Positions 1-7,496 of a stretch of DNA of 64,000 bases are shown in pieces. Numbering within the stretch: the first letter of the stretch is position 1; every line of letters starts with the position of its first letter. Below the pieces are notes generated by a model. That model was not told where the DNA came from and ran no database searches. It saw nothing but the letters and a program-made list of their open reading frames with translations. This DNA is from Treponema_C sp050937815 (GTDB taxonomy: Bacteria > Spirochaetota > Spirochaetia > Treponematales > Treponemataceae): contig NZ_JACDIJ010000004.1 in the NCBI RefSeq assembly GCF_050937815.1, forward strand, positions 174,261 to 238,260, in the 5' to 3' direction. The translations under genes were made by a program, and so were the position numbers.

Positions 1-154
1 ATTTTCCAATTGTTGCTGCTTGATTTCCACCTTTACCACCAGGAAAAGTGCTAAAATTATCTGTAACGACAGTTTCGCCCGGCTTAGGTATACAAGAGGC
101 ATACATAGTTAAATCAATATTAATAGCACCCATACATAAAATCTTTTTACTCAT
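1..154 (-). CDS. rbsK: Ribokinase (PfkB family), N-terminal part only
   Basis: Reading leftward from the ATG at 154, about 51 residues are visible before the window edge. They contain the PfkB/ribokinase N-terminal pattern: a GAINID strand near residue 9 and GGKGGNQA near residue 38, the sugar-binding glycine-rich turn. The family phosphorylates ribose to ribose-5-phosphate in the cytoplasm. Its ATG overlaps the stop of the upstream gene in an ATGA, so it should be translationally coupled as the third gene of the rbsD operon. The C-terminal ATP site lies outside the window, so a related PfkB sugar or nucleoside kinase cannot be excluded. Confidence 0.85.
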   Translation of the reverse strand, partial: MSKKILCMGAINIDLTMYASCIPKPGETVVTDNFSTFPGGKGGNQAATIGK

Positions 155-978
155 CTTATTTCCTTTCTCAATCCGCGTATAACGTTCATAAAATCAAAAA
201 CCCTTTGATAAGATACGGAGTTCTTCCAATCATTGCCTTCTTTAAACCAAGATCCAATAATAGCTCCGTCCGCCACACTTAATAAGTCTTTTACGTTTTT
301 AATAGTAACCCCGCTTCCAAGTAAAACAGGAATACTTACCGCAGTCTTTACTTCTTGTATTTTTTCAACAGAAGGTGCCATTCCCGTTTTAAAACCTGTA
401 ACAATGACGCTATCCCCTCCCTCTTGTTCAATATCTTGTGCCTGTTCAGCAACAGAACGATCATTGATAATAAAGTGTGATCCTAATTTTACGTTTACAT
501 CACACAAAAATAAAATTTCTTTTGCATCTAAATATGACCGCATTCTAGAAACAGATGCACCTATCGAATCTATAAAACCGACTTGCGAAATAAAGGCTCC
601 ACAATACTCAAATATGCGAATCCACTTTGCACCACTTGCTATCGCTACCACAAGAGCGGCCTCAGCTGCATTAAAATGACAATTCACTCCAACTGGTATA
701 GAAACATTTTCTATAACATGAGAAGTTACTACTGCTAAAGCTGCAATAGTGGCAGGAGATAATGTTTCCGCTTTTTGATATGGAAAATCCCATATGTTTT
801 CTACCTGAAGCCCATCAACACCGGCTGCCTCTAACTTCTTAGCTTCTTCTACTGCTACAGAAGTAATTTTTTTAATATCCATTGCATTCTTATCATATAA
901 AGAAGAACCGGGTAGCGGATGAACATGAACCATACCTATTATGGGTTTCCTAACCGTAAAGATATCATTAAATTTCAT
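151..978 (-). CDS. BtpA/SgcQ family TIM-barrel protein
   Basis: The protein (275 residues from the chosen start) resembles the BtpA/SgcQ family: an N-terminal PIIGMVHVHPLPG segment, a central GVNCHFN strand, and a C-terminal PVLLGSGVT phosphate-binding-like turn. BtpA was named for photosystem I biogenesis in cyanobacteria, but in heterotrophs family members sit in sugar operons and the reaction is unknown. The start at 978 is preceded by GAGGAG at good spacing; an upstream in-frame ATG at 1008 lacks such a site. It lies between rbsD and rbsK, so a role in the same ribose or pentose-phosphate pathway is likely but inferred. Confidence 0.85.
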   Translation of the reverse strand: MKFNDIFTVRKPIIGMVHVHPLPGSSLYDKNAMDIKKITSVAVEEAKKLEAAGVDGLQVENIWDFPYQKAETLSPATIAALAVVTSHVIENVSIPVGVNCHFNAAEAALVVAIASGAKWIRIFEYCGAFISQVGFIDSIGASVSRMRSYLDAKEILFLCDVNVKLGSHFIINDRSVAEQAQDIEQEGGDSVIVTGFKTGMAPSVEKIQEVKTAVSIPVLLGSGVTIKNVKDLLSVADGAIIGSWFKEGNDWKNSVSYQRVFDFMNVIRGLRKEIR

Positions 979-1018
979 TTCATTATCTCCTCGCAAATCT
1001 ACTGGCATTCATTTACAA

Positions 1019-1462
1019 TTAGAAATCAACACCTGCTCGAAGGAAAATATAATCATAAGGGCTTCTTTCCCCCGTTCGAACAAAAACTTTGACTTCTTCT
1101 CCTTCAATTGCACCATTGAGCCACATATTTTTGATTTTGCTGTGCGGCAGAATCTGTTCTATAAGAGGCCTGTCTTTATTTTGATAGTTTTCGATAATAG
1201 CTTTGTATGCAGCATAGTGCTCAGGATTTATTTTTTTTGTTTCTTCTGCAACAATGTATCCTTCAACAACCAATTCTTCCATAACAACTTTTAGAACATC
1301 TGTAACTTTCGGTACCCCGTCAGTAATAGCAAGATCAACTGTTTTTGTCATCTCATGCCTTGGAAAAGGACAACCGATATCTCCAATTAAGATCAAATCA
1401 CCATGTCCCATTTTTGCTACCAGTTTGGACAATTCACTGTTTAAGATTCCTCGTCGTTTCAT
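1019..1462 (-). CDS. rbsD: D-ribose pyranase
   Basis: RbsD interconverts beta-pyranose and beta-furanose forms of ribose so that ribokinase can use it. The 147-residue length is typical or slightly long. Visible family features are the MGHGDLILIGDIGCPFP segment (residues 18-34), including the conserved GHGD with its catalytic His, and the C-terminal VRTGE motif before a YDYIFLRAG strand. It is the first gene of the operon with the BtpA-like gene and rbsK. A TAGGAGTT ribosome-binding site precedes the ATG. Transcription probably starts from a promoter overlapping the large LacI-type operator at 1537-1572. No ribose transporter is in view. Confidence 0.93.
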   Translation of the reverse strand: MKRRGILNSELSKLVAKMGHGDLILIGDIGCPFPRHEMTKTVDLAITDGVPKVTDVLKVVMEELVVEGYIVAEETKKINPEHYAAYKAIIENYQNKDRPLIEQILPHSKIKNMWLNGAIEGEEVKVFVRTGERSPYDYIFLRAGVDF

Positions 1463-1516
1463 TTCTAACTCCTAAAACCCATATATTTAATTCCAAGTTT
1501 GTAACACAAACCTTTT

Positions 1517-1545
1517 TTATATGAAGTAGGGACAGGTATAATCAA
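1517..1545 (-). promoter_or_regulatory. Candidate sigma70 promoter of the rbsD operon
   Basis: On the minus strand TTGATT (1545-1540) is followed after exactly 17 bp by ATATAA (1522-1517). The -35 lies inside the right half of the operator palindrome, so a bound repressor would block RNA polymerase. This is a sequence-pattern inference; the -10 is weak and other hexamers nearby are possible. Confidence 0.5.
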
Positions 1546-1572
1546 TGGTTAAACGTTTAACCATTGATTATA
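1537..1572. promoter_or_regulatory. 36-bp perfect palindromic operator, LacI type
   Basis: Every base pairs across the centre (between 1554 and 1555) over 18 positions each side. The core is GGTTAAACGTTTAACC, with the central CG typical of LacI/GalR operators. It lies between the lacI-type gene's stop and rbsD. The same core with two changes recurs at 2611-2626 in front of the regulator itself. The flanks end in TATAAT on both strands. Confidence 0.8.
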
Positions 1573-1580
1573 ATAAAAGC

Positions 1581-2591
1581 TTATACTGAATTCCTTTCTA
1601 CTAAACTTGCACTTAATATCCTGGAATGACAATCTGTTATTTTCTTCTGCTTCGTAACATAATCAAGAACCATATTGGCCACCTCCTCTCCCATTTCATC
1701 TGACGGTGTTTTTACAGTCGTCAATGCCGGATTAAAAAATTGCGACATAAAAATATTATCATATCCATGAATTCCAATATTTTCTCCAATCGCCAATCCC
1801 ATTTCTTTTACAGCTTCCATTGCACCCCATGCACTTATATCACTACAAACAAATACACCTAATTTTTTCATATTTTCTATACGTCTTAAAATATTTTGCA
1901 TACATTTGAAGCCATCTTCAAATGTGAATTCTCCTCTCTCAATTATAACTTTATTAGAATCAAAACCTAAATCCATCAATTTATCAAGAAAACCTTCCAA
2001 ACGCGTATTTGCATTAGGAACTGATTCTAATCCCGTTATGCAAGCAAATGACTTATATCCATGATTAAAAAAATTTTCAGCAACAAGCGAAGACCCCAAA
2101 TAGTTATCAGAATAAACAAATACAATATTCTTTGTCTTAATAGTTTCTGGCCTATCGACAACAAAAAAAGGGTAATCACGACTTTGCTCATACAAAGATT
2201 TATCTGTCATACGTGGTGCTATCAAAATTAATGTATCAACACCCCCACTTTGTATAAATGAAGAACAAATAGCAATTTCCCGTTCAATTTGATAATTTGA
2301 ATTACATAGCACTAATTGAAAATTTTTTTTCTGAAGAATCTCATCAATTTTTTTTACAATATTACTAAAAAAAGGATTTGCTATATCAGGAACAATAACG
2401 CCAACTTTATTGGTGCGATTTGTTTTTAAACTTTGGGCATTAACATTTGGTCTATAATGTAATTGAGCCATTGCATCAATTACGCGTTGTTTAACAGTCG
2501 GGCTTAATTCTTTTTTATTATGAATAACATAAGAAACAGTCGCTATTGACACTCCGGCATTTTTTGCAACATCTTTTATTGTTGCACGCAT
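1581..2591 (-). CDS. LacI/GalR family transcriptional repressor
   Basis: The N-terminal helix-turn-helix reads ATIKDVAKNAGVSIATVSYV, followed by the hinge YRPNVNAQSL and a periplasmic-binding-protein-like effector domain starting at VGVIVPDIANPFF (about residues 60-330). The start at 2591 follows GGAGG at 8-nt spacing; an in-frame TTG five codons earlier is less likely. It probably represses the adjacent rbsD operon and itself: near-identical operators lie upstream of both. The effector is probably ribose or a related pentose, by context only. The stop is 9 bp from the rbsD operator. Confidence 0.93.
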   Translation of the reverse strand: MRATIKDVAKNAGVSIATVSYVIHNKKELSPTVKQRVIDAMAQLHYRPNVNAQSLKTNRTNKVGVIVPDIANPFFSNIVKKIDEILQKKNFQLVLCNSNYQIEREIAICSSFIQSGGVDTLILIAPRMTDKSLYEQSRDYPFFVVDRPETIKTKNIVFVYSDNYLGSSLVAENFFNHGYKSFACITGLESVPNANTRLEGFLDKLMDLGFDSNKVIIERGEFTFEDGFKCMQNILRRIENMKKLGVFVCSDISAWGAMEAVKEMGLAIGENIGIHGYDNIFMSQFFNPALTTVKTPSDEMGEEVANMVLDYVTKQKKITDCHSRILSASLVERNSV

Positions 2592-2610
2592 ATTGATGTC
2601 CTCCAAAAAC

Positions 2611-2626
2611 GGTTAAACGTATAACT
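2611..2626. promoter_or_regulatory. Second LacI-type operator (autoregulation)
   Basis: GGTTAAACGTATAACT matches the core of the 1537-1572 operator except near its right arm. It lies between the regulator's promoter and its ribosome-binding site, roughly 9-24 nt after the predicted transcription start, a roadblock position suggesting negative autoregulation. Confidence 0.7.
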
Positions 2627-2641
2627 ATAATACCCATATGT

Positions 2642-2670
2642 ATACTATAGCGAGTTTTTTAATTTGTCAA
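2642..2670 (-). promoter_or_regulatory. Strong sigma70-like promoter of the lacI-type gene
   Basis: On the minus strand a consensus TTGACA (2670-2665) is separated by 17 bp from TAGTAT (2647-2642). It points at the regulator gene and directly precedes the operator at 2611-2626. Confidence 0.7.
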
Positions 2671-2816
2671 CAAAAACTTTTTATACATTCCGTTATAATA
2701 GCAGATAAAGAATGACTATTGACAAAAGAACTTGCTCCATATTAAGAATATGCACTCTCTTGCCTTTACGGTTTACTACTTTTTATATACCCGAAAAGAT
2801 TAAAAACGGCGAATAT

Positions 2817-2864
2817 AAAAAAAGATGAACAGGGAATTCTTCATTCAGAAACTCCCTGTTCATC
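2817..2864 (-). terminator. Orphan Rho-independent terminator
   Basis: Perfect 12-bp inverted arms (2824-2835 and 2853-2864) with a 17-nt loop are followed on the minus strand by seven T residues (2823-2817). No gene is visible upstream of it on that strand, so it may stop antisense or unannotated transcription. The rest of the 2671-2977 gap holds only a possible plus-strand TTGACA near 2716 and no convincing gene. Confidence 0.6.
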
Positions 2865-2977
2865 AGTACAGCAACAAAACCGTCATATTAAAGCGGATAT
2901 CCGTGTATACTAATTATCTGCCCAAAAATTCAATTTGTCAAGAAAAACATCAAATTCCGATTTTTTATATATTATAC

Positions 2978-3006
2978 TTGACATAGTATTGTAAAATAGA
3001 TACTAT
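2978..3006 (+). promoter_or_regulatory. Promoter of the ABC operon overlapped by an inverted repeat
   Basis: TTGACA (2978-2983) and TACTAT (3001-3006) are spaced by exactly 17 bp. An inverted repeat, ATAGTAT (2983-2989) and ATACTAT (3000-3006), fills the spacer and overlaps the -10. The 24-bp span and its placement suit a TetR-type repressor, but no such regulator gene is in the window. Confidence 0.65.
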
Positions 3007-3073
3007 TCAAGGGTAACAATTTGTTGTTATATTGATATTGTTCAGTTATTGTTCAATTTATATCGGAGGATAT

Positions 3074-3826
3074 ATGGCCATAGTGCAGGTAAAGGATTTA
3101 CGCAAAACCTACCCCTTAGGCAAGGTGCAGGTTGAAGCGGTAAAGGGTGTGGATTTTTCGATTGAGCGGAGCGAGTTTGTGTCCATTTCGGGACCATCGG
3201 GTTCGGGGAAATCCACTATTTTAAATATGATAGGATTGATTGATACGCCCACAAGCGGCTCTCTTATCATTAACGATGAAAATATTTATGCGGAGGCCGA
3301 TTTTACCTCTCTTTCGAAAAGTCAAAATAAAAAGGTAAAAATTCCCGGAAGACTCGATAAAAAAATGACCTCGCTTCGCCACGAGTATTTGGGCTTTATT
3401 TTTCAATCATTTAACCTGATTCCGGTTTTAAACGTGTATGAAAATATCGAGTTTCCGCTTTTGTTCGGAGCGCCTAAGGGAACAAAGACGCAGACGGCCG
3501 AATGGATTGACTACCTTATCGAAAAGGTCGGCCTTACCGAATGGAAGCATCACAAGTCGAACGAGCTTTCAGGCGGTCAGCGCCAGCGGGTTGCCATTGC
3601 ACGTGCCCTCGTTACCAAGCCGCACATAGTGCTTGCCGACGAGCCAACGGCAAACCTCGATTCCAAAACGGGTAATCAGATTCTTGAATTGATGAAAGAA
3701 GTGAATAAAGAAATAAAAACCACCTTTATTTTTTCGACCCACGACGCAAAGATTGTCGATATGACAAACCACCGCATTAAGATTTTGGACGGTCTTGTCG
3801 TCGAAGATGTAAAGATGAACGCATAA
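3074..3826 (+). CDS. ABC transporter ATP-binding protein, LolD/MacB type
   Basis: The 250-residue ATPase has Walker A GPSGSGKST (40-48), signature LSGGQRQR (about 165), Walker B VLADEPTANLD (about 186) and an H-loop THD (about 221). The DEPTANLD form and FQSFNLIP Q-loop are typical of the MacB/LolD/FtsE class, which drives mechanotransmission rather than solute transport. About 20 extra residues (NKKVKIPGRLDKKM region, about 80-105) precede the Q-loop. The start at 3074 follows a GGAGGA site. It is the first gene of a five-gene operon with two FtsX-like permeases, a LolA-like protein and a beta-barrel candidate, so lipoprotein or outer-membrane export is the best guess. Confidence 0.93.
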   Translation: MAIVQVKDLRKTYPLGKVQVEAVKGVDFSIERSEFVSISGPSGSGKSTILNMIGLIDTPTSGSLIINDENIYAEADFTSLSKSQNKKVKIPGRLDKKMTSLRHEYLGFIFQSFNLIPVLNVYENIEFPLLFGAPKGTKTQTAEWIDYLIEKVGLTEWKHHKSNELSGGQRQRVAIARALVTKPHIVLADEPTANLDSKTGNQILELMKEVNKEIKTTFIFSTHDAKIVDMTNHRIKILDGLVVEDVKMNA

Positions 3827-3845
3827 GAGGCACAAGCGGAATACG

Positions 3846-5369
3846 ATGAATACGATAGTTTTAAAAATGGCGGCAAAAAATCTTTTTGCAAACAAGGCAA
3901 AACTGATTATTACCCTGTCGCTCATAGGTTTGGGAACTTTTTTTGTTATATCGGGCTTGGGCATTTTGAATTTTGCAATGAAGCAAACCCGCGATGTGTG
4001 CATAAGCGATTTTACCGGCGATATTTTAATTACGGGAAAGTCGGACCAAAAGGGTGTTAATGTGGAGCTTTTGGGCGCATATCAAAGCATCAGTGTAAGC
4101 ATGGATTTACCGAAAATGCCCTACGTACTGCCCTTCGAAAAAATTACGGACAAACTGCGCTCGATGCCGGAAATAAGGGATTTTACCTCTTCCACGGTTG
4201 CCTTGTCCGTTCTTAAACCGGCCGATTTACCCGATTCGTGGAAACCCGCACTCGCCGATATGCGCGAACGCCCTTATATGTACACATTGGGCATAGAGCC
4301 GCAAAAATACCGCAGTGTTTTCCAAACAGCCGAATTATACGAGGGCGATTATCCTTCTTCGGATAATGAAAAATTCGTATTGATTCCTTCGGAAGTAAAA
4401 GAAAAATACGAAAAATATTATGCAAAGGAATTAAAAGCCGGCGATGAAATTATTATGACTGCCCTTATGGGAAAAAAAGCAAAGCAGCAGCGGGTCTTTG
4501 TAAAGGGCTTTTTTACCTACGCACATCCGGACACGGCGATATCGGAAATAGCCTATGCCGACACGGACACCGGCCGCATTCTTGCCGGTATGACACTCGG
4601 TGCGCGTACCGCTTCGAGTATACCCGATTCAATCGATTTAAGCCTTTCGGAAAAATCGGAAGACGAATTGTTCGGAAGCGACGACGCTTTTTCGCTTTTT
4701 GAAGAGGATGCTTCGGCCGAAAACAAAACCGATTTCGATAATCTTTTGGGAAGCACGGAACTGCGCGACAGGCTGAACCTTGCGGATAACGAAGCGTGGC
4801 ACCATATAGCCGTCAAGCTTAAAGATTCGTCAAAAACCGCAAGCCTTGTAAGAAATTTAAACACCTGGTTTGCCGAAGAAAATATAAATGCGCAAGCTTT
4901 AAATTGGAAGGGCGGCATGCGCTCCTACGTTCAGGCAATAGGGGCAACCCGCGTGTTGTTTATAACCATGCTGGTAATTCTTGCGGTTACCGTTTTAATA
5001 GTCATTATGAATACGCTGGTTGTCGCGGTTATGCAGCGCAATGCGGAAATCGGTACCATGCGCGCAATCGGGGCTAAAAAAAGCTTTGTACGCAAAATCT
5101 TTTTTACCGAATCCTTTTTTATGTCTTTTGCAGGCGTATGTATCGGCGTAATTCTCGCGCTTATAGCCGCCCTCATTGTCAACTCGTTGGATATAGAATT
5201 GAACAGAACGCTTTCGGCTATGTTCGGCGGTAAAAGAATGCGCATACATATTTCCATGCTGTCGATTGTCGGAACAATGTTTTCGATGTTTGCGGCGGGA
5301 GTCATTGCAAACTGGTATCCGGTGCGGCTTGCCTTAAAAATCAGCCCGCTTGAAGCGATAAACCGTTAA
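3846..5369 (+). CDS. ABC transporter permease, FtsX/MacB (LolC/E-like)
   Basis: The layout is MacB/LolC-like: one N-terminal membrane segment (about 19-42), a large periplasmic domain (about 45-360), and three C-terminal membrane segments (about 365-395, 420-450, 470-490). The third block carries the FtsX hallmark NAEIGTMRAIGAKKSFV, where the permease couples to the ATPase. It lies 19 bp after the ATPase gene and 10 bp before a second permease, so the complex is probably a heterodimeric permease with an ATPase dimer, as in LolCDE. The periplasmic domain has an acidic stretch (about 268-300). The substrate is not readable from sequence. Confidence 0.9.
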   Translation: MNTIVLKMAAKNLFANKAKLIITLSLIGLGTFFVISGLGILNFAMKQTRDVCISDFTGDILITGKSDQKGVNVELLGAYQSISVSMDLPKMPYVLPFEKITDKLRSMPEIRDFTSSTVALSVLKPADLPDSWKPALADMRERPYMYTLGIEPQKYRSVFQTAELYEGDYPSSDNEKFVLIPSEVKEKYEKYYAKELKAGDEIIMTALMGKKAKQQRVFVKGFFTYAHPDTAISEIAYADTDTGRILAGMTLGARTASSIPDSIDLSLSEKSEDELFGSDDAFSLFEEDASAENKTDFDNLLGSTELRDRLNLADNEAWHHIAVKLKDSSKTASLVRNLNTWFAEENINAQALNWKGGMRSYVQAIGATRVLFITMLVILAVTVLIVIMNTLVVAVMQRNAEIGTMRAIGAKKSFVRKIFFTESFFMSFAGVCIGVILALIAALIVNSLDIELNRTLSAMFGGKRMRIHISMLSIVGTMFSMFAAGVIANWYPVRLALKISPLEAINR

Positions 5370-5379
5370 GGAATTACAA

Positions 5380-6714
5380 ATGAATATATTGAAAATTGCA
5401 TTCAAAAACTTAAACCGGCAAAAGAGGCGCAGTATGTTACTGCTGCTTGCCGTCGCCTTTGCCTTTTTAGTCGTTGTGTTTATGGACGGTATGACCGCCG
5501 GCGCCTTAAAAAGCATGAACGCCGAAATAGCAAAGGTTGTAGGCGGCCACGTATACATAATCGGTGCACAAAAAGAGGCCGACAAAGACGAGGATGATGA
5601 AGCTCAAACATATTTGGACGGCCAAGCGGTTCAAACGGTTGAACGCATTGTCAAAGAAAGCGGCATAGAAGCCGAATACATTATAAAACGGATGCGCAAC
5701 GAAGGCAAACTCATCTTCGAAGGTAAAGAAGCAAGTTCGCAAATCGACGGCTGCGACTTTGAAAACGAAAAGCTGCTGCACGACAGTATTTTATTCAAAG
5801 AAGGAAGCTGGGAGGGCATGAAAAAAGAAAACGCCCTTTTGCTTTCCGAAACAACCGCTAAAGCTTTAAACGCCGGCCTTCACGATGTCGTCTTATATGA
5901 AACCGAAACCGCAACGGGACAGCTGACGGTTGCCGAACTGCAAATTGAAGGTATTGCCGTAGACCGCTCGGTTTTCGGCAGTATTACAAATTATATCAAT
6001 TTCGAATACGCACAAAATATAAGTCAGCTTCCCGAAGACAGCTTGGAAGTGTATGCGCTTTTTCTTAAAAATCCGGAAATGCAGGAAACGGCCGCAAATC
6101 AGATAGCGGAAAAGCTTGCAAAAAGCGCAGAGGTTATCGATAGAAGCCTTGCAAAAAAAACAAATCCGTCCAATCCGGGAAACTATATGTTTTCGCAGCT
6201 GAGCGACGGAAAATGGGAAGGCACCAAATACGCCGTTGTCACTTTTTTCGACTTTGCGCCGCAAATGGTAACCCTTATGCGTACATTGCAGTTTATAAGC
6301 TTCGGCGTTTTAGCCGCCCTTTTGCTTATTACGATGATAGGTATTTCAAATACTTTTAAAATAATCGTACACGAGCGTAAGGGAGAAATCGGCACTATGC
6401 GCTCCTGCGGAGTCGGACGCGGCAGTATACGCGCCCTGTTTATTGCCGAAGCTTCGTTTTTATCGATTATCGGGGCGGCAGCCGGTTTTGTACTTGCCCT
6501 TATTATTATGCAGATTTTTGCCCTTATACCGATTGCAAAGGATTCTTCGTTTGCGGTTTTTACAAAAAATGGGCATTTTACATGGATTTTATCCTTTGTG
6601 CCGATTGCCGTAAAATTCCTTACCGTTTGGGTTTTAACACTGCTTACGGTACTCGGCTCGGCATCGCAGGCGGCAAACATGGTTCCGGCCGAAGCGCTGC
6701 GGACGGGAAAATAA
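5380..6714 (+). CDS. ABC transporter permease, FtsX family (second subunit)
   Basis: This 444-residue protein has the same plan as its neighbour: an N-terminal helix (about 17-37), a periplasmic domain, and three C-terminal helices carrying RKGEIGTMRSCGVGRGSIRA (about 330-350), the cytoplasmic coupling signature. The short AATTACAAATG spacing to the upstream gene suggests coupled translation. Its periplasmic domain diverges strongly from the first permease, consistent with distinct LolC- and LolE-like roles. Confidence 0.9.
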   Translation: MNILKIAFKNLNRQKRRSMLLLLAVAFAFLVVVFMDGMTAGALKSMNAEIAKVVGGHVYIIGAQKEADKDEDDEAQTYLDGQAVQTVERIVKESGIEAEYIIKRMRNEGKLIFEGKEASSQIDGCDFENEKLLHDSILFKEGSWEGMKKENALLLSETTAKALNAGLHDVVLYETETATGQLTVAELQIEGIAVDRSVFGSITNYINFEYAQNISQLPEDSLEVYALFLKNPEMQETAANQIAEKLAKSAEVIDRSLAKKTNPSNPGNYMFSQLSDGKWEGTKYAVVTFFDFAPQMVTLMRTLQFISFGVLAALLLITMIGISNTFKIIVHERKGEIGTMRSCGVGRGSIRALFIAEASFLSIIGAAAGFVLALIIMQIFALIPIAKDSSFAVFTKNGHFTWILSFVPIAVKFLTVWVLTLLTVLGSASQAANMVPAEALRTGK

Positions 6715-6730
6715 AATTATAGGAGTAATG

Positions 6731-7495
6731 ATGAACATTATATTCAAAAAAACACTGATTGTATTTTGCGCTCTTTTGTGCGCAATGCTTGCCTTTACCC
6801 AAGTGCCCGATACCGAAACGATGTACGGCATTATGGATAAAGCGTTTTTTAACAACAACTTTTTGGAAGATTTTACCTGTACCCTTTCGTTCATTATCGA
6901 AAAGCCGAACGAACCCAAAGAGGCCGCCCAATTCAAATTGTTCCGGCGCGACGTAAAAGACCAAACCTGCCTGGTGCAAATCGCCCCCGAAGCGGATAAG
7001 GGTGTCGGCTACCTTCAGGAAAAAAACAACCTCTGGGCATACGACCCCATATCGCGCAGTTTTACCCACTCGTCCCTTAAACGCAATTTGGCAAACAGCG
7101 ACGCTAAAATGTCCGATGTAAACAAAAAGGAAAAATTTAAAGATTCGTGGGAAATCATCAAAATAGAAGAAAGCAAGCTCGGTAAATTCGATGTATACGC
7201 GGTAACCGCCAAAGCCCTCGATAAAGACGCTTCTTACGCACAGGAAAAGTTTTTTGTGAGAAAAGACGAAGGTCTGATTTTAAAAGTGGAAAGCTACGGG
7301 GCAAGCGGACGCCACATGAGAACCACCCTTGTTCCCAAATATGCAAAGGTAAACGGGGTGCCCCTTCCCGTCCATCAAATCCACATAAACGAATTGGTAA
7401 AGGGAGAAAAAACAACCCAGATTTTTGCGGATTTCGACAATTCGAAAATCCCCGACATCGTTTTTACAAAAGCCTATTTGGAGAAAATAAACTGA
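6731..7495 (+). CDS. Outer-membrane lipoprotein-sorting (LolA-like) protein
   Basis: A hydrophobic signal sequence (about 3-22, ending near AFTQ) is followed by a LolA/LolB-type fold: alternating beta strands such as AAQFKLFRRD, NNLWAYDPISRSF and GLILKVESYG, as in the outer membrane lipoprotein-sorting protein family. These are periplasmic carriers of lipidated or lipid-like cargo. It lies between the LolCDE-like transporter and a beta-barrel candidate, so I infer that it shuttles the transporter's cargo to the outer membrane. Two ATGs in tandem (6728, 6731) follow AGGAG; the second has better spacing. Confidence 0.85.
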   Translation: MNIIFKKTLIVFCALLCAMLAFTQVPDTETMYGIMDKAFFNNNFLEDFTCTLSFIIEKPNEPKEAAQFKLFRRDVKDQTCLVQIAPEADKGVGYLQEKNNLWAYDPISRSFTHSSLKRNLANSDAKMSDVNKKEKFKDSWEIIKIEESKLGKFDVYAVTAKALDKDASYAQEKFFVRKDEGLILKVESYGASGRHMRTTLVPKYAKVNGVPLPVHQIHINELVKGEKTTQIFADFDNSKIPDIVFTKAYLEKIN

Positions 7496-7496
7496 T

